A stretch of 12,524 bases of DNA from Lysobacteraceae bacterium (GTDB lineage: Bacteria > Pseudomonadota > Gammaproteobacteria > Xanthomonadales > Xanthomonadaceae). Under the pieces are notes generated by a model. That model ran no database searches and was not told the origin of the DNA. It worked only from the letters and a program-made list of their open reading frames with translations. The translations under genes were made by a program, and so were the position numbers. Location of the stretch: NCBI GenBank assembly GCA_003449195.1, contig DMID01000099.1, positions 1,332-13,855 on the forward strand, in the 5' to 3' direction. Below, piece by piece: positions 6,436 to 12,524 of the stretch (the first letter of the stretch is position 1; each line of letters starts with the position of its first letter).

Positions 6436-7251
6436 ATGAAACGCATCCTTGCTCCCGCGCTGCTCGCCTTGTCCGCCGCACTGGCGGCCGCCCCTTCCAC
6501 TGCACTCGCTTGGGGCGCCACCGGCCACCGCATGGTGGCCCGTCTGGCTGCACAGCAACTCACGCCGCAGGCCCGTGCCCGCATCGATGCCCTGCTTGCC
6601 GGCGAGCCGGACCCGACGCTTGCCGGCATCGCCAACTGGGCCGACGAATTGCGTGGCAAAGACCCAGGCCTCGGCAAGGCCACGGCGCGCTGGCATTACG
6701 TCAACCTGGCCGACCACGACTGTGACTACGACCCGCCACGCGACTGCGCCGACGGCAACTGCGCGATCGCGGCGATCGAGCACCAGACCGCAATCCTGGC
6801 CGATGCCAACCAATCCAGGGATGCCCGGCTGCAGGCCTTGAAATTCGTCGTCCATCTGGTCGGCGATGTGCACCAGCCGCTGCATGCCGGCTACGCCCGC
6901 GACAAGGGCGGCAACGACGTCCAGATCAATTTCCACGGCAAAGGCAGCAATCTGCACAGCTTGTGGGACAGCGGCATGCTGCGCACGTTCCCCGGCAACG
7001 AGGACCAATTGCTCGCCGCGCTCGATGCGCTGCCGGCACCGCCGCGCGATGCCGCACCCGCCTTGCCGCCCGATGCCGCCGCATGGGCCGTGCAATCCTG
7101 TCGCATCGTCCTGCAGCCCGGCGTCTATCCGCCCCGCGCGAAGATCGGCGACGACTACGTTGCCACCTGGCTGCCGGTCGAAGAGCGCCAGCTCCGTCTG
7201 GCCGGTCAACGCCTGGCCACGCTGCTGAACGCGGCCCTGTCCGGCCCGTGA
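6436..7251 (+). CDS. Secreted S1/P1-family zinc nuclease
   Basis: 271 residues with a signal peptide (Lys-Arg start, Leu/Ala-rich core) cleaved after ALA at residue 25. The mature protein then begins with Trp26, as in P1 nuclease, where the N-terminal Trp itself binds zinc. All nine trinuclear-zinc ligands can be matched: Trp26, His31 (WGATGH), Asp70 (NWAD), His87 (WHYVN), His140/Asp144/His150 (HLVGDVHQPLH), His174 and Asp178 (NLHSLWDSG). Cys96, Cys104 and Cys109 could form disulfides. Such enzymes cut single-stranded DNA and RNA and release 5'-nucleotides; some relatives hydrolyse phospholipids. Export across the inner membrane is expected, so nutrient or phosphate scavenging is plausible. 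It is separated from ompW by a terminator and from the following pseudogene by 31 bases containing a hairpin. Fold and metal site are secure; substrate preference is inferred. Confidence 0.94.
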   Translation: MKRILAPALLALSAALAAAPSTALAWGATGHRMVARLAAQQLTPQARARIDALLAGEPDPTLAGIANWADELRGKDPGLGKATARWHYVNLADHDCDYDPPRDCADGNCAIAAIEHQTAILADANQSRDARLQALKFVVHLVGDVHQPLHAGYARDKGGNDVQINFHGKGSNLHSLWDSGMLRTFPGNEDQLLAALDALPAPPRDAAPALPPDAAAWAVQSCRIVLQPGVYPPRAKIGDDYVATWLPVEERQLRLAGQRLATLLNAALSGP

Positions 7252-7255
7252 GCCC

Positions 7256-7277
7256 GCATTCCCCACCCCGGGAATGC
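7256..7277 (+). other. Hairpin between nuclease gene and pseudogene
   Basis: GCATTCCC (7256-7263) and GGGAATGC (7270-7277) form a perfect eight-base-pair stem with a six-base loop, four bases after the nuclease stop codon. There is no T-run after it, so it is not a classical terminator. It may stabilise the nuclease mRNA end or assist factor-dependent termination. Confidence 0.5.
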
Positions 7278-7282
7278 CGCAC

Positions 7283-8089
7283 ATGAGCACCGTCCGCGTC
7301 GCATCCTTCTTGCACGCCGCCAGCCACACGTTCACCCACGTCGCCGCCGACGCAGCCAGCGGCAAAGCCGCCATCATCGACCCGGTGCTGGATTACGCCC
7401 CGTCGACTGGCCACAATGGCAGCTCTCCGGCCGAAGCCCTGCTCTGACACGTCGCCGGGCACAGTCTGCAGGTCCGCTGGCTGCAGGAAACACATGCCCA
7501 TGCCGACCACCTGTCCGCTGCGCCTTGGCTGAAATCGCGGCTGTCCGGCGCGCGGCGGGGCATCGGTGCGGGCATCGTGCAGGTGCAAAGGCACTTCGTG
7601 CCCGAATTCGGTTTCGACGGCGACATGCCGGTCGGACGGCTCGCAGTTCGATCACCCCTTCGCCGTCGGCGAGCACTTCCGCCTCTGCAATGCCCAATCC
7701 CCGCGCACACGCCCGACAGCATCGCCTACCTGATCGGCGACGCCTTGTTCCCCGGCGATTCCATCTTCATGCCCGATGGCGGCACCGCCCGCTGCGACTT
7801 CCCGGGCGGCGATGCGCATGCGTTGTACCGCTCGATCCGGCACCTGTTCGAGCTGCCCGGTGCCACCCGCGTGTTCGTCTGCCATGACTACGGCCCCGGC
7901 GGTCGCGCGCCCGCCTGCGAGACCACGATTGCCGAGGAGAAGGCCGGCAACATCCACGTCGGTGGAAGTGCCGATGAAGGCCGCTTCGTGCAACAGCGCA
8001 CCGCGCGCGATGCCACGCTGGCGCCGCCGGCCCTGATGGCCCCATCGGTCCGCGCCAACATCACGGGTTTGCAGGCACCGATGCCCTGA
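7283..8089 (+). pseudogene. Decayed metallo-beta-lactamase-fold hydrolase (persulfide dioxygenase/BLH-like)
   Basis: The reading begins MSTVRVASFLHAASHTFTHV and shows the family's IIDPVLDY stretch, then hits TGA at codon 55 (7445-7447). The same frame continues with the metal-binding ETHAHADHL (HxHxDH, 7487-7513). Near 7634 the family sequence jumps to the next frame, where DGSQFDHPF and VGEHFR are readable from 7635. Around 7695-7706 the residues that should precede HTPDS are missing (an apparent net loss of roughly 16-17 bases), and reading returns to the first frame with HTPDSIAYLIGD, FPGDSIFMPD, TARCDFPGGDA and VCHDY. The C-terminus also seems shorter than in relatives. Intact relatives act in sulfide/persulfide metabolism. 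With a stop, a frameshift and a deletion near a metal-ligand loop, function is very unlikely. The frame from GTG 7577 is therefore not a separate gene. Confidence 0.85.
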
Positions 8090-8097
8090 CGCCGCGC

Positions 8098-8316
8098 TCA
8101 GCGTGCAATGTCGCCCGTGCGCACGGCCGCCTGTCCGTGCCAGATATCGAACACGAACGCGTATTCCAGCGTCACCTGCACCGGTTCGATGGACTGCGCA
8201 TCGGCGCAATCGTCCGGGTCGCCGTCGCGCGGCCCGGCGTTGGCGGCATTGCGACAGAACACGGCGGGCCGGTAACGCCACCCGGCAAGCGTTGCGAACA
8301 GCCAGACTGCACGCAC
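8098..8316 (-). CDS. Small hypothetical protein, 72 residues
   Basis: Not recognised. Third codon positions are strongly G or C, as in neighbouring genes, which supports real coding. The N-terminus is hydrophobic (AVWLFATLAGW), followed by an Asp-rich middle with two cysteines (Cys21, Cys37) and a C-terminus with alternating pattern (VQVTLEYAFVFDIW). The chosen GTG at 8316 is uncertain. The same frame is open upstream to the TGA of the next small gene (8353-8355), so the true start may be further up, or the two could once have been one gene. It converges with the pseudogene, eight bases apart. No ribosome site is clear. Confidence 0.5.
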   Translation of the reverse strand: MRAVWLFATLAGWRYRPAVFCRNAANAGPRDGDPDDCADAQSIEPVQVTLEYAFVFDIWHGQAAVRTGDIAR

Positions 8317-8352
8317 ACCGCAGCGGAAAGCAGAAACACGCCGCAGGAACAG

Positions 8353-8652
8353 TCAGTCCAAGCGCAAATGCCGGTCGTCCGCCCGGTTCCGCAGCCACTG
8401 CGCCAGCGGCAAGCCGATCACGGCCGCCAGCGACATCCAGATCATCGCCCAGGCACCGGCGGCACTGCCGGCCCGCATCCCGGCCTCGTACGCGGCCGAA
8501 CCGATGGCATGCACCGGAACCTCGCCGATCTGCATGCCATCCCGCCAAAAGTGCCACAACCGGCGCGCCGAAAGCAGCCACGCGAACGCCATGCTCCACT
8601 GCACCCATGCGCGCAAGCGCGGCGGCAAAACCGATCCCCCTGCCATGCCCAT
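8353..8652 (-). CDS. Small hypothetical membrane protein, 99 residues
   Basis: Not recognised. Two hydrophobic, tryptophan-rich stretches at about residues 15-29 (AWVQWSMAFAWLLSA) and 63-86 (GAWAMIWMSLAAVIGLPLAQWL) suggest two membrane helices joined by a short loop, with a basic C-terminus (RNRADDRHLR). A GGGGA ribosome-like sequence precedes the ATG by about six bases, and a second ATG lies two codons in. A TTGACC resembling a -35 element lies upstream (plus 8710-8715) but without a convincing -10 partner. It ends in TGA, and the frame continues open into the 72-residue gene. Function cannot be inferred. Confidence 0.6.
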   Translation of the reverse strand: MGMAGGSVLPPRLRAWVQWSMAFAWLLSARRLWHFWRDGMQIGEVPVHAIGSAAYEAGMRAGSAAGAWAMIWMSLAAVIGLPLAQWLRNRADDRHLRLD

Positions 8653-8732
8653 TGCATGTCCCCGTTGCCGTGTCGAAATACGGATCAGTCAGCCACCGTT
8701 GCGGGCACGGGTCAAGCGCTGCCGCCCGGAAC

Positions 8733-8763
8733 GACGAAGGCCGGCATCGTGCCGGCCCTCGTC
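8733..8763 (-). terminator. Hairpin terminator candidate behind tkt
   Basis: Two 14-base arms (8733-8746 and 8750-8763) pair around a three-base loop with a single mismatch, which is a G-U wobble in the minus-strand transcript. It lies 27 bases after the tkt stop codon. The downstream T-run is poor on the minus strand (TCGTCGTT), so termination strength is uncertain; the hairpin could serve either direction. Confidence 0.6.
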
Positions 8764-8790
8764 TTGCTTGATGCGTCCGGCTTGCCGGGC

Positions 8791-10791
8791 TTACAGCGCC
8801 TTGGCCGCCTGCACCACGTGCTCGGCGGTGATGCCGAAATGTGCGTACAACGCATCGGCCGGTGCCGACGCACCGAAGCTGTCGATGCCGATCACCGCCC
8901 CATCCAGGCCCACGTACTGGCGCCAGAAGCCGGTGACGCCAGCCTCCACCGCCACCCGCTTGCGCACTGCGGCCGGCAGCACCGATTCGCGCCAGGCCGC
9001 GTCCTGCCGGTCGAACACGTCGGTGGACGGCATCGACACCACGCGGGTCTTGATGCCCTGCGCATCCAGTGCCTGCTTGGCCTGCACCGCCAGCCCGACT
9101 TCCGAGCCGGTGCCGATCAGGATCACGTCCGGCGTGCCGCCTTCGGCATCGGCCAGCACGTAGCCACCGCGCTCGATCTGCTTGACTTGCGCATCGCTGC
9201 GCGGCTGGTGCGGCAGGTTCTGGCGGCTGAAGACCAGACAGCTCGGGCCTTCGGCGCGGGCAATGGCGGCCTTCCAGCTGACCGCCGACTCCACCGCGTC
9301 GCACGGGCGCCACACGTCGTTGTTGGGGATGTAGCGCAGCGAGGCCAGATGCTCGACCGGCTGATGGGTCGGGCCATCCTCGCCCAGACCGATGGAGTCG
9401 TGGGTGTAGACATGGATCGCGTGCGCCGGGATCAGCGCGCTCATGCGCAGCGCATTGCGCGCGTAGTCGCTGAACACCAGGAAGGTGGCATCGAACGGAA
9501 TGAAGCCGCCGTGCAGCGCCAGACCATTGGCGATCGCGCTCATGCCGAACTCGCGCACGCCGTAGTGGATGTAGTTGGCGTTGGGGTCAGCCTTGGTGAC
9601 CGAGGTACTGGCCTTCCACAAGGTCAGGTTGGAATGGGCCAGGTCGGCCGAACCGCCGACGATCTCCGGCAGCAGCGGCGCGAAAGCTTCGATGGTGTTC
9701 TGCGAAGCCTTGCGCGAAGCGATGGTCGGGCCTTCGGCCTGCACCTTGGCGATGAAGGCATCGGCCTGGGCGAGGAAGCCGGCCGGCAACTCGCCGCTCT
9801 GGCGGCGCAGGAATTCGGCGGCCTCGGCCGGGAATTGCGCGGCATAAGCATCGAAGGTGGCCTGCCAAGCCTGCTCGCGGGCGGCACCGGCGGCCTTGGC
9901 GTCCCACGCGGCGTAGATGTCCTGCGGCACCTCGAACGGGCCGTACGGCCAGCCCAGCTCCTTGCGGGTGGCCTCCAGCTCGTCCTTGCCCAGCGGCGCG
10001 CCGTGCGAGGACTCCTTGCCGGCCTTGTTGGGCGAGCCGAAACCGATCACCGTGCGGCAGCAGATCAGCGTCGGCTTGCCGGTCTCGGCCTTGGCCGCCT
10101 CGACCGCGGCGGCGATGGCATCGGCGTCATGCCCGTCCACGCCGCGGATCACCTGCCAGCCGTAGGCCTCGAAACGGGCCGGCGTGTCGTCGGTGAACCA
10201 GCCATCGGTATTGCCGTCGATGGAGATGTGGTTGTCGTCCCAGAAACAGATCAGCTTGCCCAGCCCCCAGGTGCCGGCCAGCGAAGCGGCTTCGTGCGAG
10301 ACGCCTTCCATCAGGCAGCCATCGCCCATGAACACCCAGGTGTTGTGATCGACGATGTCCAAGCCGGGGCGGTTGAAGTGCTGGCCCAGCAGCTTTTCGG
10401 CCAGCGCGAAACCGACCGCGTTGGCCAAACCCTGGCCGAGCGGGCCGGTGGTGGTTTCCACCCCGGGGGTGTCGCGGCGCTCGGGGTGGCCCGGCGTCTT
10501 GCTGTGCAGCTGGCGGAACTGCTTGAGGTCCTCGATCGACAGCGCGTAGCCGGACAGGTGCAGCAGCGCGTACTGCAGCATCGAGCCGTGGCCGTTGGAC
10601 AGCACGAAGCGGTCGCGGTCGGCCCACTTCGGGTTGGCCGGGTTGTGGCGATGGAAACGGCGCCACAGCACTTCGGCGATGTCGGCCATGCCCATCGGCA
10701 TGCCGGGGTGGCCGGAGTTGGCGGCCTGCACCGCATCGGCGGCGAGGAAACGGATGGCGTTGGCGAGCTGGCGTTCGGTGGGCTGCGTCAT
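8791..10791 (-). CDS. tkt: Transketolase
   Basis: Cytoplasmic thiamine-diphosphate enzyme that moves two-carbon units between sugar phosphates in the non-oxidative pentose phosphate pathway, linking it to glycolysis through glyceraldehyde-3-phosphate. The 666 residues match the family. Visible features are ANSGHPGMPMG with His27, SNGHG (66-70), GHPE with His101, GPLGQG (116-121), the cofactor motif GDG (157-159) ending with DDNHISIDG around Asn188, YGVREFGM carrying the catalytic Glu, and THDSIGLGEDGPTHQPVEH in the pyrimidine-binding domain. The start MTQPTERQLANAIRFLAADA is standard; the longer frame to 10851 overlaps the promoter region. Only a weak ribosome site is visible. It lies 90 bases behind the symporter on the same strand and has its own promoter candidate. 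Function is secure. Confidence 0.98.
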   Translation of the reverse strand: MTQPTERQLANAIRFLAADAVQAANSGHPGMPMGMADIAEVLWRRFHRHNPANPKWADRDRFVLSNGHGSMLQYALLHLSGYALSIEDLKQFRQLHSKTPGHPERRDTPGVETTTGPLGQGLANAVGFALAEKLLGQHFNRPGLDIVDHNTWVFMGDGCLMEGVSHEAASLAGTWGLGKLICFWDDNHISIDGNTDGWFTDDTPARFEAYGWQVIRGVDGHDADAIAAAVEAAKAETGKPTLICCRTVIGFGSPNKAGKESSHGAPLGKDELEATRKELGWPYGPFEVPQDIYAAWDAKAAGAAREQAWQATFDAYAAQFPAEAAEFLRRQSGELPAGFLAQADAFIAKVQAEGPTIASRKASQNTIEAFAPLLPEIVGGSADLAHSNLTLWKASTSVTKADPNANYIHYGVREFGMSAIANGLALHGGFIPFDATFLVFSDYARNALRMSALIPAHAIHVYTHDSIGLGEDGPTHQPVEHLASLRYIPNNDVWRPCDAVESAVSWKAAIARAEGPSCLVFSRQNLPHQPRSDAQVKQIERGGYVLADAEGGTPDVILIGTGSEVGLAVQAKQALDAQGIKTRVVSMPSTDVFDRQDAAWRESVLPAAVRKRVAVEAGVTGFWRQYVGLDGAVIGIDSFGASAPADALYAHFGITAEHVVQAAKAL

Positions 10792-10841
10792 GGCGGGGCG
10801 TCGGGATTCTTCGGAAGCGCCCGCCGGGCTGCGGGCCGCCC

Positions 10842-10870
10842 ATTGTCCCACCCCTGTCCCGCGCTGTCGC
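10842..10870 (-). promoter_or_regulatory. Candidate sigma-70 promoter of tkt
   Basis: On the minus strand GCGACA (plus 10865-10870) and GACAAT (plus 10842-10847) are 17 bases apart, each matching four of six consensus bases. The -10 and flank GGACAATGGGCG is identical over 12 bases to the one before pgk. The implied leader is about 44 bases. Inferred, not mapped. Confidence 0.55.
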
Positions 10871-10881
10871 GGTTGCAGCCC

Positions 10882-12195
10882 TCAGCCGGCGCTGCTAGAG
10901 GCCTCGGATGGCGCATCCGCCTCGCCCCGGGACACCACCGTGGCCAGCATCAGGTCGCCGGTGACGTTGAGCGTGGTGCGGCACATGTCGAGAAAACGGT
11001 CCACGCCGAGGATGATGCCGATGCCTTCCGGCGGCACCCCGACCATCGCGCAGATCAAGGCCACCACCGGCAGCGAACCGGCCGGCACGCCGGCGGTGCC
11101 GATGCCGCCGAGGATGCACACGAACATCACCGTGAACTGCTGGCCCAGGCTCAGGTCCACGCCGAAGAACTGCGCCAGGAACAGCACGGTGACGCCTTCG
11201 AACAAGGCCGTGCCGTTCTGGTTGGCGGTGGCGCCCACGGTCAGCACGAAACGCGACACCTTGTTGGGCAGCTTGAGGTTCTGCTCGGCCACCCGCAGCG
11301 ACGTGGGCAGCGTGGCATTGCTGGACGCCGTGGAGAAGGCCATCAGCATCACTTCCTGCACCTGCCGGAACCACGCGCGCGGCGACCAGCCGGCCATGCG
11401 CACCATCGCCGAATACACCACGAACATGTGCAATGCCAGCGCCAGCACCACCACGCCGACGTAGGCGCCGAGCTTGTACAGCAGCTCCCAGCCGAACAGC
11501 GCGGCGAGGTTGAACATGAAGCAGAACACCGCATAGGGCGCCAGCCGGATCACCAGCCCGATCAGCGTCATCGAGATCTCGAACAGGCCCTCGATGGCGC
11601 GCTTGAACGTGCCGGTGTTGTCGCTGTTGGTCAGCACCAGGCCCACGCCGACCATCAGCGCGAAGAACATCACCGCGAGGATCTCGTTGTTGCTGGCCGC
11701 GGCGAACACGTTGTCCGGCACGATCGACAGCAGCATCTTCACCCCGCCCGGCTGCTCGGTGGTGCGGCTGACGATGGCGTGGGCGCGCTCGGAGCCGGCC
11801 TCCAGCATCTGCTGCGCGACGGCCGGGTCGATGCCCGCGCCGGGGCGCAGCCAGTTCACCAGCAGCAGGCCGATCAGCACCGCGATGCCCGAGACCACCA
11901 CGGTGTAGCCCAGCGTCTTCCAGCCGATGCGGCCGAGCGCGCGGATGTCGCCCATCTCGGCCACGCCGACCACCAGCGCCGAGAACAGCAGCGGGATCAC
12001 CAGCATGAAGATCAGCCGCAGGAACAGCGTGCCGGCCGGCTGGGTGACGTTGCCGGTGAGCCACTGCACCCAGCCGGCATCGGCGCCGACGCCGGCATGC
12101 ACCGCCAGGCCGAGGACGAGGCCGGCGAGGAAGCCGATCAGCATCTTCCAGTGCAGCGGCAGGCGGTGCGGAGGCGTGGCGGCGGAGATCGTCAT
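10882..12195 (-). CDS. Dicarboxylate/amino acid:cation symporter (DAACS, glutamate/aspartate type)
   Basis: 437-residue inner-membrane transporter with several hydrophobic helices, beginning MTISAATPPHRLPLHWKMLIG. The core of the glutamate transporter homologue fold is visible: hairpin 1 TASSNATLP (289-297), the helix 7 motif at 325-329, hairpin 2 GIGTAGVPAGSLP (364-376), and helix 8 VDRFLDMCRTTLNVTGDL with Asp403, Arg406 and Asn410. These correspond to Asp394, Arg397 and Asn401 of GltPh. The Arg points to an acidic substrate such as glutamate, aspartate or a C4-dicarboxylate. The helix 7 motif reads NQNGT instead of NMDGT, replacing the cation-coordinating Asp with Asn. The frame is open further upstream, but the family sequence starts at 12195. 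No clear ribosome site. tkt follows after 90 bases. Confidence 0.94.
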   Translation of the reverse strand: MTISAATPPHRLPLHWKMLIGFLAGLVLGLAVHAGVGADAGWVQWLTGNVTQPAGTLFLRLIFMLVIPLLFSALVVGVAEMGDIRALGRIGWKTLGYTVVVSGIAVLIGLLLVNWLRPGAGIDPAVAQQMLEAGSERAHAIVSRTTEQPGGVKMLLSIVPDNVFAAASNNEILAVMFFALMVGVGLVLTNSDNTGTFKRAIEGLFEISMTLIGLVIRLAPYAVFCFMFNLAALFGWELLYKLGAYVGVVVLALALHMFVVYSAMVRMAGWSPRAWFRQVQEVMLMAFSTASSNATLPTSLRVAEQNLKLPNKVSRFVLTVGATANQNGTALFEGVTVLFLAQFFGVDLSLGQQFTVMFVCILGGIGTAGVPAGSLPVVALICAMVGVPPEGIGIILGVDRFLDMCRTTLNVTGDLMLATVVSRGEADAPSEASSSAG

Positions 12196-12286
12196 GCGGT
12201 GGCGGCTCTGGCTTTGGAATCGCCCGAGAGTAACAAAACCGGCCACGCGGCCCACGCCTTCCGGCACAGGCGGCATCAAGATCGCC

Positions 12287-12511
12287 TCACCTGTCCGGAT
12301 ACAAGGGCGGCAATTCGTCGCGTTGCCGTGCCGGTGCGGGCGATGACCAGCGCGGCCCCCGACGGAAGGCATCGCGCATGGCCTGCCGTGCTTCGGCCAC
12401 GTCGCCATCGCGCCATTGCGCACGGGCCAGATGCTCCACCGCGGCCCGCTGCGCAGGATCGTCCAGAGCGGCGCGCACGGCATCCAGATCCGCCAGCGGC
12501 GGTGCGTGCAT
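12287..12511 (-). CDS. Small hypothetical protein with TPR-like helices (may be 5' truncated)
   Basis: 74 residues if ATG 12511 is the start. The frame is also open through a GTG at 12523 and could continue beyond the window, so this may be the C-terminal tail of a longer protein. The segment AVEHLARAQWRDGDVAEARQAMRDAFRRGP has the helix-turn-helix spacing of a tetratricopeptide-type repeat (small residues and A/L heptads), followed by a Pro/Arg-rich tail ending PPLYPDR. The product is not recognised. It lies on the same strand as the symporter, 91 bases upstream, with no evident terminator between. No ribosome site is clear. Confidence 0.5.
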   Translation of the reverse strand: MHAPPLADLDAVRAALDDPAQRAAVEHLARAQWRDGDVAEARQAMRDAFRRGPRWSSPAPARQRDELPPLYPDR

Positions 12512-12524
12512 GCACCGCAACACC

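Noticed and set aside
5622..6683. 353-codon minus-strand frame across ompW
   Set aside because: It runs antisense through ompW, its terminator and part of the nuclease gene, all of which have strong evidence on the plus strand.
7577..8089. Separate 170-residue metallo-hydrolase starting at GTG 7577
   Set aside because: It is the downstream fragment of the decayed gene. It lacks the HxHxDH motif and contains a stretch of about 20 out-of-frame codons.
7652..9313. 553-codon minus-strand frame
   Set aside because: It crosses the end of tkt, a terminator hairpin and the small genes in another frame; composition is Arg/Ala-rich without domains.
1..12524. CRISPR arrays, tRNA or rRNA genes, insertion sequences, phage or toxin-antitoxin genes
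   Set aside because: No regularly spaced repeats, cloverleaf-like sequences, transposase or integrase motifs were seen on either strand.

Overview
The window looks like ordinary chromosome of a high-GC gammaproteobacterium. It most resembles the Xanthomonadaceae/Lysobacteraceae (Xanthomonas, Stenotrophomonas, Lysobacter, Thermomonas). This rests on the N-terminus of phosphoglycerate kinase, the form of transketolase and the strong G/C third-position bias. No database search was possible, so the genus is not claimed. No tRNA, rRNA, CRISPR array, insertion sequence, attachment site or replication origin was seen.

Layout. 1-1512 (minus): pgk, followed with a 4-base overlap by a HAD phosphatase cut by the left edge. 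1652-2719 (plus): a soluble chemoreceptor-like protein with a short MCP tip at the N-terminus and a Cache-like sensor behind it, preceded by a good match to a flagellar sigma-28 promoter. 2739-4460 (minus): a membrane diguanylate cyclase with a periplasmic Cache sensor, convergent with the previous gene. 4525-5529 (minus): gap. 5530-5696: divergent regulatory region with a perfect FNR/ANR palindrome. 5697-6320 (plus): an OmpW-family porin ending in a strong terminator. 6436-7251 (plus): a secreted zinc S1/P1 nuclease. 7283-8089 (plus): a decayed metallo-beta-lactamase-fold gene. 8098-8652 (minus): two small hypothetical genes in one reading frame. 8791-10791 (minus): tkt. 10882-12195 (minus): a glutamate/aspartate-type cation symporter. 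12287-12511 or beyond (minus): a small helical-repeat protein at the right edge.

How they work together. pgk, gap and tkt are central carbon genes (lower glycolysis and non-oxidative pentose phosphate pathway). pgk and tkt share a 12-base promoter core. Two environmental sensors, one feeding chemotaxis and one feeding cyclic-di-GMP, sit between pgk and gap. The FNR box suggests that ompW, and possibly gap, respond to oxygen.

I do not see a clearly new multi-gene system. The most useful leads are the FNR box, the reversed chemoreceptor with its sigma-28 promoter, the shared pgk/tkt promoter core, the NQNGT motif in the symporter, and the pseudogene with its two unexplained small neighbours. 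There is no stretch longer than 300 bases without a gene.
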